A stretch of 47,432 nucleotides of DNA, from contig JAABRE010000039.1 of the NCBI GenBank assembly GCA_011391125.1, forward strand, positions 1 to 47,432. Reading direction: 5' to 3'. This DNA is from Synechococcales cyanobacterium S06 (GTDB taxonomy: Bacteria > Cyanobacteriota > Cyanobacteriia > Cyanobacteriales > JAABRE01). Below, in pieces: positions 19,084-26,570 of the stretch; the first letter of the stretch is position 1; each line of letters opens with the position of its first letter. The notes beneath the pieces are model-generated. The model did not search any database. It was not told where the DNA came from and saw only the letters and a list, made by a program, of their open reading frames with translations. A program made the position numbers and the translations under genes.

Positions 19084-19187
19084 GGGCAACCGCAAGTGGA
19101 TTGCCCCCGAAACGCTGATAGGGTAGGGACAAGCCCTACCCCTACATTGAAAATAAATATCAAATCATCTTGCATAGGTGCAACGCC
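19053..19187. mobile_element. MITE with GGCGTTGCAT ends and 8-bp target duplication (copy 1)
   Basis: A 135-bp element bounded by GGCGTTGCAT and the inverted match GGTGCAACGCC. It is flanked by a perfect direct repeat, AATAGTTC, at 19045-19052 and 19188-19195. It inserted within the last codons of the nidogen-like gene: without it and one target copy, the gene would read on after INSS to GLIDS and a stop. A nearly identical copy in the opposite orientation lies at 22460-22593. No transposase for it is in the window. Confidence 0.9.
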
Positions 19188-19237
19188 AATAGTTCAGGTT
19201 TAATTGATAGTTAATCTGCTAACTTTTTAGTTGTTTT

Positions 19238-19268
19238 AAATCCGATTTAACTTGAAAAAATCGGATTT
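19238..19268. terminator. Hairpin between convergent genes
   Basis: An 11-bp stem, AAATCCGATTT / AAATCGGATTT, with a short loop, lying between the ends of the nidogen-like gene (plus) and the hydrolase gene (minus). It probably stops transcription from both sides. The same stem recurs downstream of hcp at 42928-42968. Confidence 0.55.
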
Positions 19269-19275
19269 AGGTAAC

Positions 19276-20157
19276 TTAAAAATAAGTATCAATTAAAAGG
19301 AAATCCCGGATGGCAAAATAGGTTTCTTCGGGGGCTTCTTCGGGGAGAAAATGACCACAATCAATGGCTGCTCCTCGAACATTACTACCATAACTCCACC
19401 AAGTAGGTAAAAGGTCATATCTATTACCAATAAAACCATTTTTTCCCCACAAAATAAGTAAAGGACAATGAATTTTTTTGGCGTTAGTTTTGTCATGTAT
19501 TAGGTCAATGGAAGCGGAAGCGCGATATTCTTCACAGGTAGCATGAATGGTATTCCAATCGCGAAAACAACGCAAATATTCTGACATAGCATCTGGAGTA
19601 AATGCGGAAAAATCTTTGCTCCACTTGTTTAAACAATCTCGCAAAAAAAATTCACTATTATTATTAATTAAAGTTTCGGGTAAAGGATAGGGTTGAATGA
19701 GAAAAAACCAGTGATAATAAGCAGTGGCAAAATCTTGATCGGTGAGAGAATACATTTTACAAGTGGGAACAATATCCAAAAGAATCATTTTTTTGACTTT
19801 CTTAGGATAATCTAATGCTAAACGTTGTCCGACTCTGGCTCCTCGATCATGGCCAACGACAAAAAATTGATCGTAGCCTAAACTTGCCATAACTTCCACT
19901 TGATCTTGAGCTAAGGTACGTTTAGAATAATTACTATGATCTGGTTCTCCTTTGGGTTTAGAACTATCTCCATATCCCCTTAAATCCGTAGCCACAACGG
20001 TAAATTCATCGGCTAAAAGAGGTGCGATTTTGTGCCACATATAATGGGTTTGGGGATAACCATGTAATAATAAAAGAGGGAAACCTTTGCCTCCGGTAAT
20101 TACATTAATTGTGGCACTACTTGTATTGATAAATTTTTGTTTAAAATTAGGAAACAT
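19276..20157 (-). CDS. Alpha/beta hydrolase, fluoroacetate/haloacetate dehalogenase-like
   Basis: A 293-residue alpha/beta hydrolase matching the haloacetate dehalogenase group. The nucleophile is D104 in VGHDRGARVG, with carboxylate-binding R105 and R108. D128 (LLDIVP) is the likely acid, and the catalytic His is H269 in DCGHFLPEE. The halide-pocket residues of fluoroacetate dehalogenase have counterparts at H149-W150 (AYYHWFF) and Y211 (CEEYRAS). The oxyanion motif LLLLHGYPQ is at 28-36. Hydrolytic removal of halide from short haloacids is the family reaction; other members are epoxide hydrolases, but the Asp-Arg pair favours dehalogenase. The ribosome site is weak. The protein is soluble, and the gene is alone on its strand. 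Confidence 0.82.
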   Translation of the reverse strand: MFPNFKQKFINTSSATINVITGGKGFPLLLLHGYPQTHYMWHKIAPLLADEFTVVATDLRGYGDSSKPKGEPDHSNYSKRTLAQDQVEVMASLGYDQFFVVGHDRGARVGQRLALDYPKKVKKMILLDIVPTCKMYSLTDQDFATAYYHWFFLIQPYPLPETLINNNSEFFLRDCLNKWSKDFSAFTPDAMSEYLRCFRDWNTIHATCEEYRASASIDLIHDKTNAKKIHCPLLILWGKNGFIGNRYDLLPTWWSYGSNVRGAAIDCGHFLPEEAPEETYFAIRDFLLIDTYF

Positions 20158-20571
20158 CTGTTTTATTGTAATAAATAATTGAGCTGAAAATTAGGTTATA
20201 TTTTATCTTTTTCACGGGGAATGTCCCGAAGGTTTAGGCACAATTTGCGACACTTTAAAAACTAACCTTGGGCAAAATTAATTCATTAATTAATTTGCGA
20301 ATTCGTTACTTAGCGAAAAGTTTTCTCCTCTATTTAATCAGTTACATGATCCAGATTACCTTAATTTGGTCAAAAAAATTGCTCAAAAGGGAGGATGAAA
20401 AATTGAGGGTAATATTTCTAAATTCCCCGAACTTATAATTTTGTAATTTTTGTCAATTTATTTTGATTATATTTTCCAAGTTCAATGAGGTTGGGAAAGT
20501 TATCTCCCTTTAACGTAACCTTACTTTGATATAGTTACTGCATCGTTATTTGGGAGAGAGTTTGATTTAGA
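20158..20571. other. Gene-free gap with a possible decayed coding remnant
   Basis: The plus-strand frame from about 20195 to 20398 reads like coding sequence (HGECPEGLGTICDTLKTNL, then FANSLLSEKFSPLFNQLHDP and DYLNLVKKIAQKGG). It is cut by two TAA codons near 20280 and 20292 and has no start. I do not recognise the family. The rest, to 20571, is AT-rich leader of the permease gene, with GGGAGAGAG at 20551-20559. Confidence 0.35.
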
Positions 20572-21843
20572 GTGACAAATTTAATTAAAGTTTTTCAAAG
20601 TCGAAAAATTGCTTCTTTATTACTATTAGGAGTTGCTTCTGGACTTCCTTTGTTTTTGACCAGCAAAACTCTTCAAGCTTGGATGACGGTGGAAGGAGTT
20701 GATCTAGCCAATATTGGTTTATTTAGTTTAGTTGGCCTACCTTATTCCCTCAAGTTTTTGTGGTCTCCTTTGATGGACCGTTTTGTACCACCCTTTTTAG
20801 GTCGTCGTCGGGGGTGGTTAGTAATTATGCAGGTTTTATTGACATTGGCGATCGCTTTCATGGCCTTACAAAACCCGAAACAAGCATTAGAATTAGTAGC
20901 CATAAATGCGTTATTAATTGCGTTTTTAAGTGCGAGTCAAGACATAGTTTGTGACGCGTATAGAACGGATATTTTAACAGAACGAGAAATGGGAGCAGGT
21001 GCGGCAGTTTTTGTGCTTGGATATCGCATTTCTTTATTGCTAACTGGTTCAATTGCTTTAATTTTAGCGGATCGAATACCTTGGCAAATGGTATATTTAT
21101 GTTTATCTGGATTAATGTTATTAACTGTGGGTTTTACCTTTTTTGCACCAGAACCTGCCGATGATACACATATTCCTGCCAATTTACGAGATGCGATTAT
21201 TTTACCATTTCAAGAATTTATTCAGCGATCGGGAATAATTCGCGCCTTATTAATTCTCTTATTTATTACTCTTTATAAATTAGGAGATGCTTTTGTTAAT
21301 AACATGGCAACTCCCTTCTTATTACAAACAGGTTTTACCCAAACAGAAATTGGTGCAATTCAAGGAGGAATGGGCTTAATAGCAACTATTATTGGCGCAT
21401 TATTAGGCGGAGCATTATTAAGTAAATGGGGAATTAATCGCTCCTTATGGATTTTTGGAGGCCTACAAGCAATTAGTAATTTAAGCTATTTTATCTTGGC
21501 ACAATTAGGGCAAAATCAGCCTTTTATGGTCTTAGCAATTAATATTGAAAACTTTTGCGGTGGTTTAGGTACAGCTGCTTTTATTGCCTTTTTAATGAGT
21601 TTATGTAACCATAAATTTTCAGCGACTCAATATGCTTTATTCTCTAGTTTATTAGCAGTAAGTCGAGATATTTTGGTAGCTCCTTCGGGTGTACTTGCGA
21701 AAAATATTGGTTGGTCATGGTTTTTTGCTTTCACAATTATGGCGGCCATTCCGGGGTTATTATTATTACCTTGGTTTGCTCCTTGGAATCCTCAAATTGT
21801 CAATTTACCTCGTCCTGGTTTAGATGATTTTGAGCAAAATTAA
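20572..21843 (+). CDS. AmpG-like MFS transporter
   Basis: A 423-residue major-facilitator permease with about twelve hydrophobic segments. The AmpG-like features are the N-terminal GVASGLPLFLTSKTLQAWM, the loop MDRF-x(6)-GRRRGWL between helices 2 and 3, and ASQDIVCDAYRTD near 125-137. AmpG proteins import anhydromuropeptides from the periplasm during peptidoglycan recycling; the substrate here is inferred from family only. The GTG at 20572 is the start, with a purine-rich site (GGGAGAGAG) about 12 bases upstream. Inner membrane. Confidence 0.85.
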   Translation: MTNLIKVFQSRKIASLLLLGVASGLPLFLTSKTLQAWMTVEGVDLANIGLFSLVGLPYSLKFLWSPLMDRFVPPFLGRRRGWLVIMQVLLTLAIAFMALQNPKQALELVAINALLIAFLSASQDIVCDAYRTDILTEREMGAGAAVFVLGYRISLLLTGSIALILADRIPWQMVYLCLSGLMLLTVGFTFFAPEPADDTHIPANLRDAIILPFQEFIQRSGIIRALLILLFITLYKLGDAFVNNMATPFLLQTGFTQTEIGAIQGGMGLIATIIGALLGGALLSKWGINRSLWIFGGLQAISNLSYFILAQLGQNQPFMVLAINIENFCGGLGTAAFIAFLMSLCNHKFSATQYALFSSLLAVSRDILVAPSGVLAKNIGWSWFFAFTIMAAIPGLLLLPWFAPWNPQIVNLPRPGLDDFEQN

Positions 21844-21883
21844 GCTGGAAATTGGGTAATTACTGAGATAATTTAGGAGGATA

Positions 21884-21994
21884 ATGTTTAATTTAAACCA
21901 GCAATTACCCTGCATTTTGACGGTAAGAAAAAGTGCCAGATTATTGCGCCAAGATGGAGTTATCTTGTTTAGAGATAGCAGTTTAAAAACATGA
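21884..21994 (+). CDS. Possible 36-residue small protein
   Basis: An ATG preceded by AGGAGGATA, an excellent ribosome site, opens a 36-codon frame beginning MFNLNQQLPCILTVRKSARL and ending in TGA at 21992. It lies 40 bp behind the AmpG-like gene on the same strand and is basic in character. Short length and no recognised family keep confidence low; the ribosome site is the main support. Confidence 0.3.
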   Translation: MFNLNQQLPCILTVRKSARLLRQDGVILFRDSSLKT

Positions 21995-22074
21995 TTAATA
22001 GAGGAATTTTCTTAATCTCTATTTCAGACTTAATAAACGTTCCTGTCGGGTAAATTCTACTATTTCATCTCAGG

Positions 22075-22203
22075 TATAGTAATTGCAAATAAAAATTAAA
22101 CAAAAGTTTTTAGTTTGTTGTTGGACTTTAGTCCTAAAAAGTGCGCTTTGCGCAACTATGAACCTATTTTTCAACTGTTTTAATCTTAAGGGGAATCATT
22201 AGA
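22075..22203. mobile_element. MITE with IS630-type ends (copy 2)
   Basis: A 129-bp relative of 9407-9534, sharing the left end TATAGTAATT and the interior GTTGTTGGACTTTAGTCCTA and GTTTTAATCTTAA. The right end is degenerate (AATCATTAGA). Older than copy 1 by this measure. Confidence 0.75.
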
Positions 22204-22237
22204 CTTCTTGCACCAAGTCAGTTAATAGGTAATAGGT

Positions 22238-22446
22238 AGGGTTTGCTGAATAAATGGCGGGTGAGGGCGAGTTGATAGTTGATAGTTGATAGTTTGACCG
22301 CGTCTTTTGACGAGCAAAAATCTTGATTAATCCCAGTAAATGTAAGGTTTTTTACTATTATTTGTTGAAATCCTTGCACTTAATTCAAGTCCCACCAACT
22401 TGAAAGTCTTGATCTATATGGCTTTGTGCTTTTTTCAGCAAGCCCT
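22238..22446. mobile_element. Small repeat element with AGGGTTTGCTGAA ends (copy 1)
   Basis: A 209-bp element whose ends AGGGTTTGCTGAA and TTCAGCAAGCCCT are inverted repeats with one mismatch. It contains three tandem TTGATAG heptamers near 22270. A second copy with five heptamers is at 26166-26388 in the same orientation. No ORF of its own, so it is non-autonomous. Confidence 0.75.
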
Positions 22447-22459
22447 AGGTAAAGAAATT

Positions 22460-22593
22460 GGCGTTGCACCTATGCAAGATGATTTGATATTTATTTTCAA
22501 TGTAGGGGTAGGGCTTGTCCCTACCCTATCAGCGTTTCGGGGGCAACCACAAGGGATTGCCCCTACAATTTCATCTCAGAGTCATGCAACGCC
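22460..22593. mobile_element. MITE with GGCGTTGCAT ends and 8-bp target duplication (copy 2)
   Basis: The inverted counterpart of 19053-19187. It is flanked by a perfect direct repeat, AAGAAATT, at 22452-22459 and 22594-22601. The two copies form a long inverted repeat around the hydrolase and permease genes, which could drive inversion. Confidence 0.9.
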
Positions 22594-22653
22594 AAGAAAT
22601 TGACGCTTATGAGAGGAAAATTGATTTTATTCTTAGTTTCGCAAGAGGTCTAA

Positions 22654-22677
22654 TAAAAAAAGTGGGACTTGCCCACC
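22654..22677 (-). terminator. Rho-independent terminator of glgA
   Basis: On the minus strand GTGGGCAAGTCCCAC folds into a GC-rich stem followed directly by seven T residues. It lies about 45 bases past the glgA stop codon. Confidence 0.8.
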
Positions 22678-22719
22678 TTTCCAATAAGTTTAAATTATCA
22701 ATTGTCCATTGTCAATAAT

Positions 22720-24192
22720 TTAAGCTTTAATTAGGTTATAAACATCAATGTATTCTTGACCTGGAATAGTCCAAGAATAGTCATATTCCATACCTTGAAT
22801 CCTTAACTGTTCAAAATCTTCGGGATAAACATACCATAAACCTAAAGCTCTATCCATGGCCGAATCCACCGCAATTTTGTCAGTTTGGTAGAATACATAA
22901 CCATTGCGTTTTTCCAAGGGTAAATTCTGGTCAAAGTCGCGATCAAAAACGGTACTCACCAAACCACCAACACCGCGCACAATGGGCACAGTACCATATT
23001 TTAAGCTAATCATTTGGGTTAAACCGCAGGGCTCGTAATTGCTAGGAACAATAATGAAATCCGAACCAGCATAGATTAAATGTGCCAATTCCTCATTATA
23101 ACCAAGTTCCAAATGGCAATCAGGATTCTCATTTAAGTGATGTTTTTCATTCCAGAACCAAGTATTAATTTTATTATCCGTTGCTGAACCTAACAGAACA
23201 AATTGTGCACCGCGACTGAGGGCATAATACATAGCATGATGCACCAAATGCACACCTTTTTGGTCATCTAAACGACCCACATAACAGACAATGGGTTTAT
23301 CTTCATCTCTGAGTAAAAGGCGATCGCGCAGAGCTTTTTTGTTCAGTTCCTTGCCTTCTAAATCAGTGACATCGTAATGATAGGGAATATAGTTATCCAG
23401 CTCAGGATTCCAGACACTATAATCAATACCATTGAGAATACCGGAAAACTTACCTTGATGGACATGGAGAGTATGGCCTAAACCACAGCTAATATCACTG
23501 TGACGGGCTTCAAAAGCATGGTGAGGAGAGACAGTCGTCACATAATTAGAGTAAACTATACCCCCTTTCATGTAATTTAAAGCTAAAGGATTGAAATTAT
23601 CTTGGAGGCGATCGTAACTAAAATAATAAGATTCACGATTTAAACCAGTAGCCCATAAAACATTAGTACCCGCAATACCTTGGTGTTTAAAATTATGGAT
23701 AGTGTAACAAATTCTCACATCACCCATACCTTGAGCGGCGTACATTTCATAAAGCATCACCGGCAACAAACCAGTTTCCCAATCGTGACAATGGATAATA
23801 TCTGGCCGTTTATTAGTTACCAAAAGAAACTGCAAAGCAGCCTTGCTGAAGAAAGCAAAGCGCATATGATCATCTAAAGCACCATAAAAGTGGCCACGAT
23901 TAAAGAAATTTTCTCCCGAATGGGGTTCAATAAAAAAGCAGATCTGACCATGTACCCAACCGCACCAGACCGTACAATGAATAGCTCCACCAAACCAAGG
24001 GACCCATAAATCCTGATAAGCTTCATGAAGACCCCAAATCTGGTCATAACGCATACAATCGTACTTAGGAAGGATAATTTCGACACAATGGCCGCGAACT
24101 TCCAATTCCCGACTTAAACCGTAAATAACATCACCCAAACCACCAACCTTAGCCACCGGGGCACATTCTGATGCAACTTGTACAATATACAT
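22720..24192 (-). CDS. glgA: Glycogen/starch synthase (GT5)
   Basis: A 490-residue GT5 synthase that extends alpha-1,4-glucan chains from ADP-glucose. The N-terminal ADP-glucose loop reads APVAKVGGLGDV, with K15 in the conserved K-x-G-G-L position. The C-terminal Rossmann half begins near CYVGRLDDQKG (about 300), and the retaining-GT acid motif PSNYEPCGLTQMI lies near 390-402. It resembles the GlgA2 isoform of Synechocystis rather than the bacterial form (RGHCVEIILPKYDCM, VWCGWVHGQICFFIEPHS). AGGTG precedes the ATG at 24192. It is monocistronic, with a terminator at 22654. Confidence 0.95.
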   Translation of the reverse strand: MYIVQVASECAPVAKVGGLGDVIYGLSRELEVRGHCVEIILPKYDCMRYDQIWGLHEAYQDLWVPWFGGAIHCTVWCGWVHGQICFFIEPHSGENFFNRGHFYGALDDHMRFAFFSKAALQFLLVTNKRPDIIHCHDWETGLLPVMLYEMYAAQGMGDVRICYTIHNFKHQGIAGTNVLWATGLNRESYYFSYDRLQDNFNPLALNYMKGGIVYSNYVTTVSPHHAFEARHSDISCGLGHTLHVHQGKFSGILNGIDYSVWNPELDNYIPYHYDVTDLEGKELNKKALRDRLLLRDEDKPIVCYVGRLDDQKGVHLVHHAMYYALSRGAQFVLLGSATDNKINTWFWNEKHHLNENPDCHLELGYNEELAHLIYAGSDFIIVPSNYEPCGLTQMISLKYGTVPIVRGVGGLVSTVFDRDFDQNLPLEKRNGYVFYQTDKIAVDSAMDRALGLWYVYPEDFEQLRIQGMEYDYSWTIPGQEYIDVYNLIKA

Positions 24193-24284
24193 TGTTAATT
24201 TTCACCTTTATTTTTCTATGTTTTAACCTAAAAACGGGCTTAATTCGTGTTAATTTTTATATCACTAAAGACGAAGGGGATTAA

Positions 24285-24539
24285 CTGTTGGTATCAGAGG
24301 CCATGGTTTTTAGCTCACGCACGGCGACGCAAAGACGCTAAGGGGATTATCTGTTGGTATCAGAGGCCATGGTTTTTATCTCACGCAAAGGCGCTAAGAC
24401 GCTAAGGGGATTATCTGTTGGTATCAGAGGCCATGGTTTTTAGCTCACGCAAAGGCGCTAAGACGCTAAGGGGATTATCTGTTGGTATCAGAGGCCATGG
24501 TTTTTAGCTCACGCACGGCGACGCAAAGACGCAAAGGGG
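24285..24539 (-). repeat. Tandem array, 64-66-bp period, about 4 copies (array B)
   Basis: Units with CTGTTGGTATCAGAGGCC start at 24285, 24351, 24415 and 24479 (spacing 66, 64, 64). They contain CTCACGCAAAGGCGCTAAG, the reverse complement of the core in array A. The final unit abuts the stop codon of the GxxExxY gene. It is inverted relative to array C at 24952-25100. Confidence 0.9.
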
Positions 24540-24917
24540 TTAGAGGTTATTAACAATACGGTTAATTCCTTCTTTGATGAGTTCTGTATTGAAGTTAATT
24601 AATAAGCCTAAATGTTTGTTAGTTAAGCGAAGATAGGTTAATAATTGTTTTTTATGTACAGGACTAATTATTTCAACAGATTTTAGTTCAATAATTACTT
24701 TATTTTCGACTATTAAATCGGCTCTAAAGGCTTCTTCTAAATGTACATTTTCATACACTATTGAGATAGGAACTTGTCTAACAAAGTTTAACCCCCTTTG
24801 TTTCAACTCATAAGCCATAACCGTTTCGTAAACACTTTCCAACAAACCAGGACCCAATTTAGTGTGTATGTGATAGGCCGCATCTACAACCTTAGTTGCA
24901 ATTTCATTTTCATTCAT
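24540..24917 (-). CDS. GxxExxY protein (PD-(D/E)XK nuclease-like)
   Basis: A 125-residue protein of the GxxExxY family, a PD-(D/E)XK-fold group of unknown function. The name motif is GPGLLESVYE at about 22-31. AFRADLIVENKVIIELKSVE at about 63-82 carries the D and E-x-K residues of the nuclease-like core, and the C terminus LGLLINFNTELIKEGI is typical. The open frame extends to 25070 but only through repeat DNA; the ATG at 24917 has AGGAGG upstream (in GAGGAGGTTATCT) and matches the family start. Repeat arrays flank it in inverted orientation, and the frame runs into array B directly after its stop. Confidence 0.85.
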   Translation of the reverse strand: MNENEIATKVVDAAYHIHTKLGPGLLESVYETVMAYELKQRGLNFVRQVPISIVYENVHLEEAFRADLIVENKVIIELKSVEIISPVHKKQLLTYLRLTNKHLGLLINFNTELIKEGINRIVNNL

Positions 24918-24951
24918 AGAAGATAACCTCCTCATTTTTGCAGACTCAAAA

Positions 24952-25100
24952 AACCATGAACTATGATACCAACAGATAATCCCCTTAGCGCCTTTGCGCC
25001 TTTGCGTGAGACAACAACCCTGGCCCATGATACCAACAGATAATCCCCTTAGCGCCTTTGCGTGAGACAACTATCCTGGCCTATGATACCAACAGTTAAC
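24952..25100 (+). repeat. Tandem array, about 2.3 copies (array C)
   Basis: Units with ATGATACCAACAGATAATCC followed by CCTTAGCGCCTTTGCG and GCGTGAGACAAC. The second unit lacks one GCGCCTTT step. Same core as arrays A and D, opposite to array B. Confidence 0.85.
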
Positions 25101-25112
25101 CGCTACCATGGA

Positions 25113-25134
25113 GGAGTAAGTTTTAACCTACTCC
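25113..25134. terminator. Hairpin after ccmK4
   Basis: GGAGTAAG and CTACTCC flank a TTTTAAC loop in the gap just past the ccmK4 stop on the minus strand. A T-tract is lacking, so it may be a processing or attenuating hairpin rather than a full terminator. Confidence 0.4.
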
Positions 25135-25148
25135 TTGAACATCTGATT

Positions 25149-25496
25149 CTAGGGGAGGCGAGGAATGGTACGTCCTTCGACGGCATCACGATATATTTCC
25201 ACACTAGGACTATAATCGATGGGTAATACGGCACAGACGTTTTCATGGGGGCGGGGAATTATCACCCATGATTCAACGACGGCTCCTTCGGTTTTGTTTA
25301 CTGCTTCTATTCCGGCGGCCATGGCCGCTTTGACTTCTGAAACATCGCCACGAATATTGATATTAAATCTGGCGCTACCCACTCGAATATAGCCAACTAA
25401 TGTTACTCTACCAGCTTTGACCATGGCATCAGCCGCTGCTAAAACGCCTGGAAAGCCTTTTGTCTCTAATGAACCAACCGCAGATTGAGCGGGCAT
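25149..25496 (-). CDS. ccmK4: Carboxysome shell hexamer protein CcmK4
   Basis: A 115-residue BMC-domain protein that builds the facets of the beta-carboxysome shell. It begins MPAQSAVGSLETKGFPGVL and continues AADAMVKAGRVTLVGYIRVG. The C-terminal tail is slightly longer than in CcmK1/K2, and PRPHENVCAVLPIDYSP identifies the CcmK4 type. A central-pore loop (about 36-42, IRVGSAR) differs from the KIGSG of CcmK2, as is usual for K4. GGGAGAG precedes the ATG. It lies 102 bp behind ccmK3 on the same strand, the usual satellite locus apart from the main ccm operon. Confidence 0.9.
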   Translation of the reverse strand: MPAQSAVGSLETKGFPGVLAAADAMVKAGRVTLVGYIRVGSARFNINIRGDVSEVKAAMAAGIEAVNKTEGAVVESWVIIPRPHENVCAVLPIDYSPSVEIYRDAVEGRTIPRLP

Positions 25497-25598
25497 ATTT
25501 TTCTCTCCCTATATTTGTCTGTTAAATCATTAATGAGGTTTCTCTTTAACCTCAGTCTTTAATTATTCTTTAATCTGGTACTATTTATTACACAGATA

Positions 25599-25904
25599 TT
25601 ACCGATATTCCTCGACATCTTCTGTATAGGCTATGGGTAAGATATCCACCACATTGGGGGGAGGATTTGGTACGATATAATGACTCATGACCTCTCCCCC
25701 AAAGGTTTCACTGGCTGCTTTGATTCCCGCATCCATGGATATGTTGACTTCCGATACTGATCCCCGAATGACTACGTAAAAGTTACCTTTTTCGGCTTTG
25801 TCAAAATATACTAAGGTAACTCTTCCCCCTTTGACCATGGCATCCGCTGCCGCTAAAATGGGCGGAAAGCCTAATGCTTCAATTACACCTACTGCCTCTG
25901 GCAC
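25599..25904 (-). CDS. ccmK3: Carboxysome shell protein CcmK3
   Basis: A 101-residue BMC-domain shell protein. It begins VPEAVGVIEALGFPPILAAA (GTG start) and contains YFDKAEKGNFYVVIRG, where the pore loop differs from other CcmK proteins; it ends PNPPPNVVDILPIAYTEDVE. CcmK3 is thought to join CcmK4 in mixed hexamers, which fits the pairing here. The GTG at 25904 is supported by GGGGAG about 11 bases upstream. No main ccm operon gene lies nearby. Confidence 0.88.
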   Translation of the reverse strand: MPEAVGVIEALGFPPILAAADAMVKGGRVTLVYFDKAEKGNFYVVIRGSVSEVNISMDAGIKAASETFGGEVMSHYIVPNPPPNVVDILPIAYTEDVEEYR

Positions 25905-26165
25905 TTATGTTAAGCTCCCCTTTTCAATCAGTTTTAATCGAATTCATTTTATCAGTTATTGGTTATTCATTTTTGGTTCTTGGTTATTAGCTTTTAGCTA
26001 TATTCGTGCCGATTTTTCCCCTTGATTCGCAAATTCTTAACACTTTTGATTTAAAATACATTGATGGCGATGGGAGCTTCCCGTTTCAGGAATGATTCAT
26101 AATGCTATGTCTCGACCTTCGATCATGTAATCAAAATAATAAGTAAGAAGTAAGAAGTAATAAGT

Positions 26166-26388
26166 AGGGTTTGCTGAATAAATGGCTGGTGAGGGCGAGT
26201 TGATAGTTGATAGTTGATAGTTGATAGTTGATAGTTTGACCGGGTCTTTTGACGAGCAAAAATCTTGATTAATCCCCGTAAATGTAAGGTTTTTTACTAT
26301 TATTTGTTGAAATCCTTGCCCTTAATTCAAGTCCCACCAACTTGAAAGTCTTGATCTACATAGCTTTGTGCTTTTTTCCGTAAACCCT
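26166..26388. mobile_element. Small repeat element with AGGGTTTGCTGAA ends (copy 2)
   Basis: A 223-bp copy of 22238-22446 in the same orientation. The length difference of 14 bp equals two extra TTGATAG heptamers (five against three). It is flanked on both sides by AAGTAATAAGT, which could be a target duplication but lies in low-complexity sequence. The right end is degenerate. Confidence 0.75.
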
Positions 26389-26463
26389 AAGTAATAAGTA
26401 AGAAATAAGAAATAATAAGTTTGACCTCTCGATGAATCGAGAGGATTGACTAAGGAATAAGTT

Positions 26464-26535
26464 TGTAGGGATAGGTCTTGTGCCTATCCTGGGGCCCCCC
26501 TACGGGGGCCACCACAAGGGTGGCCCCTACAAACG
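26464..26535. repeat. Cluster of GC-rich palindromes downstream of phaC
   Basis: Three nested inverted repeats: ATAGG/CCTAT, GGGGCC/CCCCTACGGGGGCC and GGCCACC/GGTGGCC, bounded by TGTAGGG and CCCTACA. It resembles the GTAGGGGC-type interior of the 19053 and 22460 elements. It stands out in AT-rich surroundings. Confidence 0.55.
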
Positions 26536-26545
26536 GGGAGGCTTT

Positions 26546-26565
26546 TTACCAAATTTCTTTGGTAA
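26546..26565. terminator. Hairpin at the end of the pha run
   Basis: An 8-bp perfect stem, TTACCAAA / TTTGGTAA, with a 4-base loop, starting a few bases beyond the phaC stop. It is AT-rich and has no T-tract on the phaC strand, so it is a weak terminator candidate. Confidence 0.4.
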
Positions 26566-26570
26566 GGGTT

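Larger units (their letters stand above)
21844..22719. other. Repeat-packed intergenic region
   Basis: An 876-bp region with no convincing long gene. It holds a possible 36-codon ORF (21884-21994), then three mobile repeats in succession: the IS630-type MITE (22075-22203), the AGGGTTTGCTGAA element (22238-22446) and the GGCGTTGCAT element (22460-22593). The glgA terminator follows at 22654-22677. This looks like a tolerant landing site. Confidence 0.6.
25905..26570. other. Intergenic region with repeats upstream of ccmK3
   Basis: A 666-bp region without a gene. It contains the ccmK3 leader, direct AAGTAAG-type microrepeats (about 26140-26165 and 26386-26425), the AGGGTTTGCTGAA element (26166-26388), a GC-rich palindromic cluster (26464-26535) and the phaC 3' hairpin (26546-26565). 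Confidence 0.55.

Noticed and set aside
22023-22070. Short minus-strand coding-like remnant (DEIVEFTRQERLLSLK)
   Set aside because: Only 16 codons between a stop and a stop next to a MITE; too short to distinguish from chance.
22400-22718. Two 67-residue frames between the permease gene and glgA
   Set aside because: They run through the mobile elements at 22238-22446 and 22460-22593 and so reflect repeat sequence.
24193-24284. glgA promoter motif
   Set aside because: AT-rich leader without a convincing -10/-35 pair or known operator.
24917-25070. Longer start of the GxxExxY gene at 25070
   Set aside because: The extra 51 codons are array C repeat sequence. The ATG at 24917 has a ribosome site and matches the family start.
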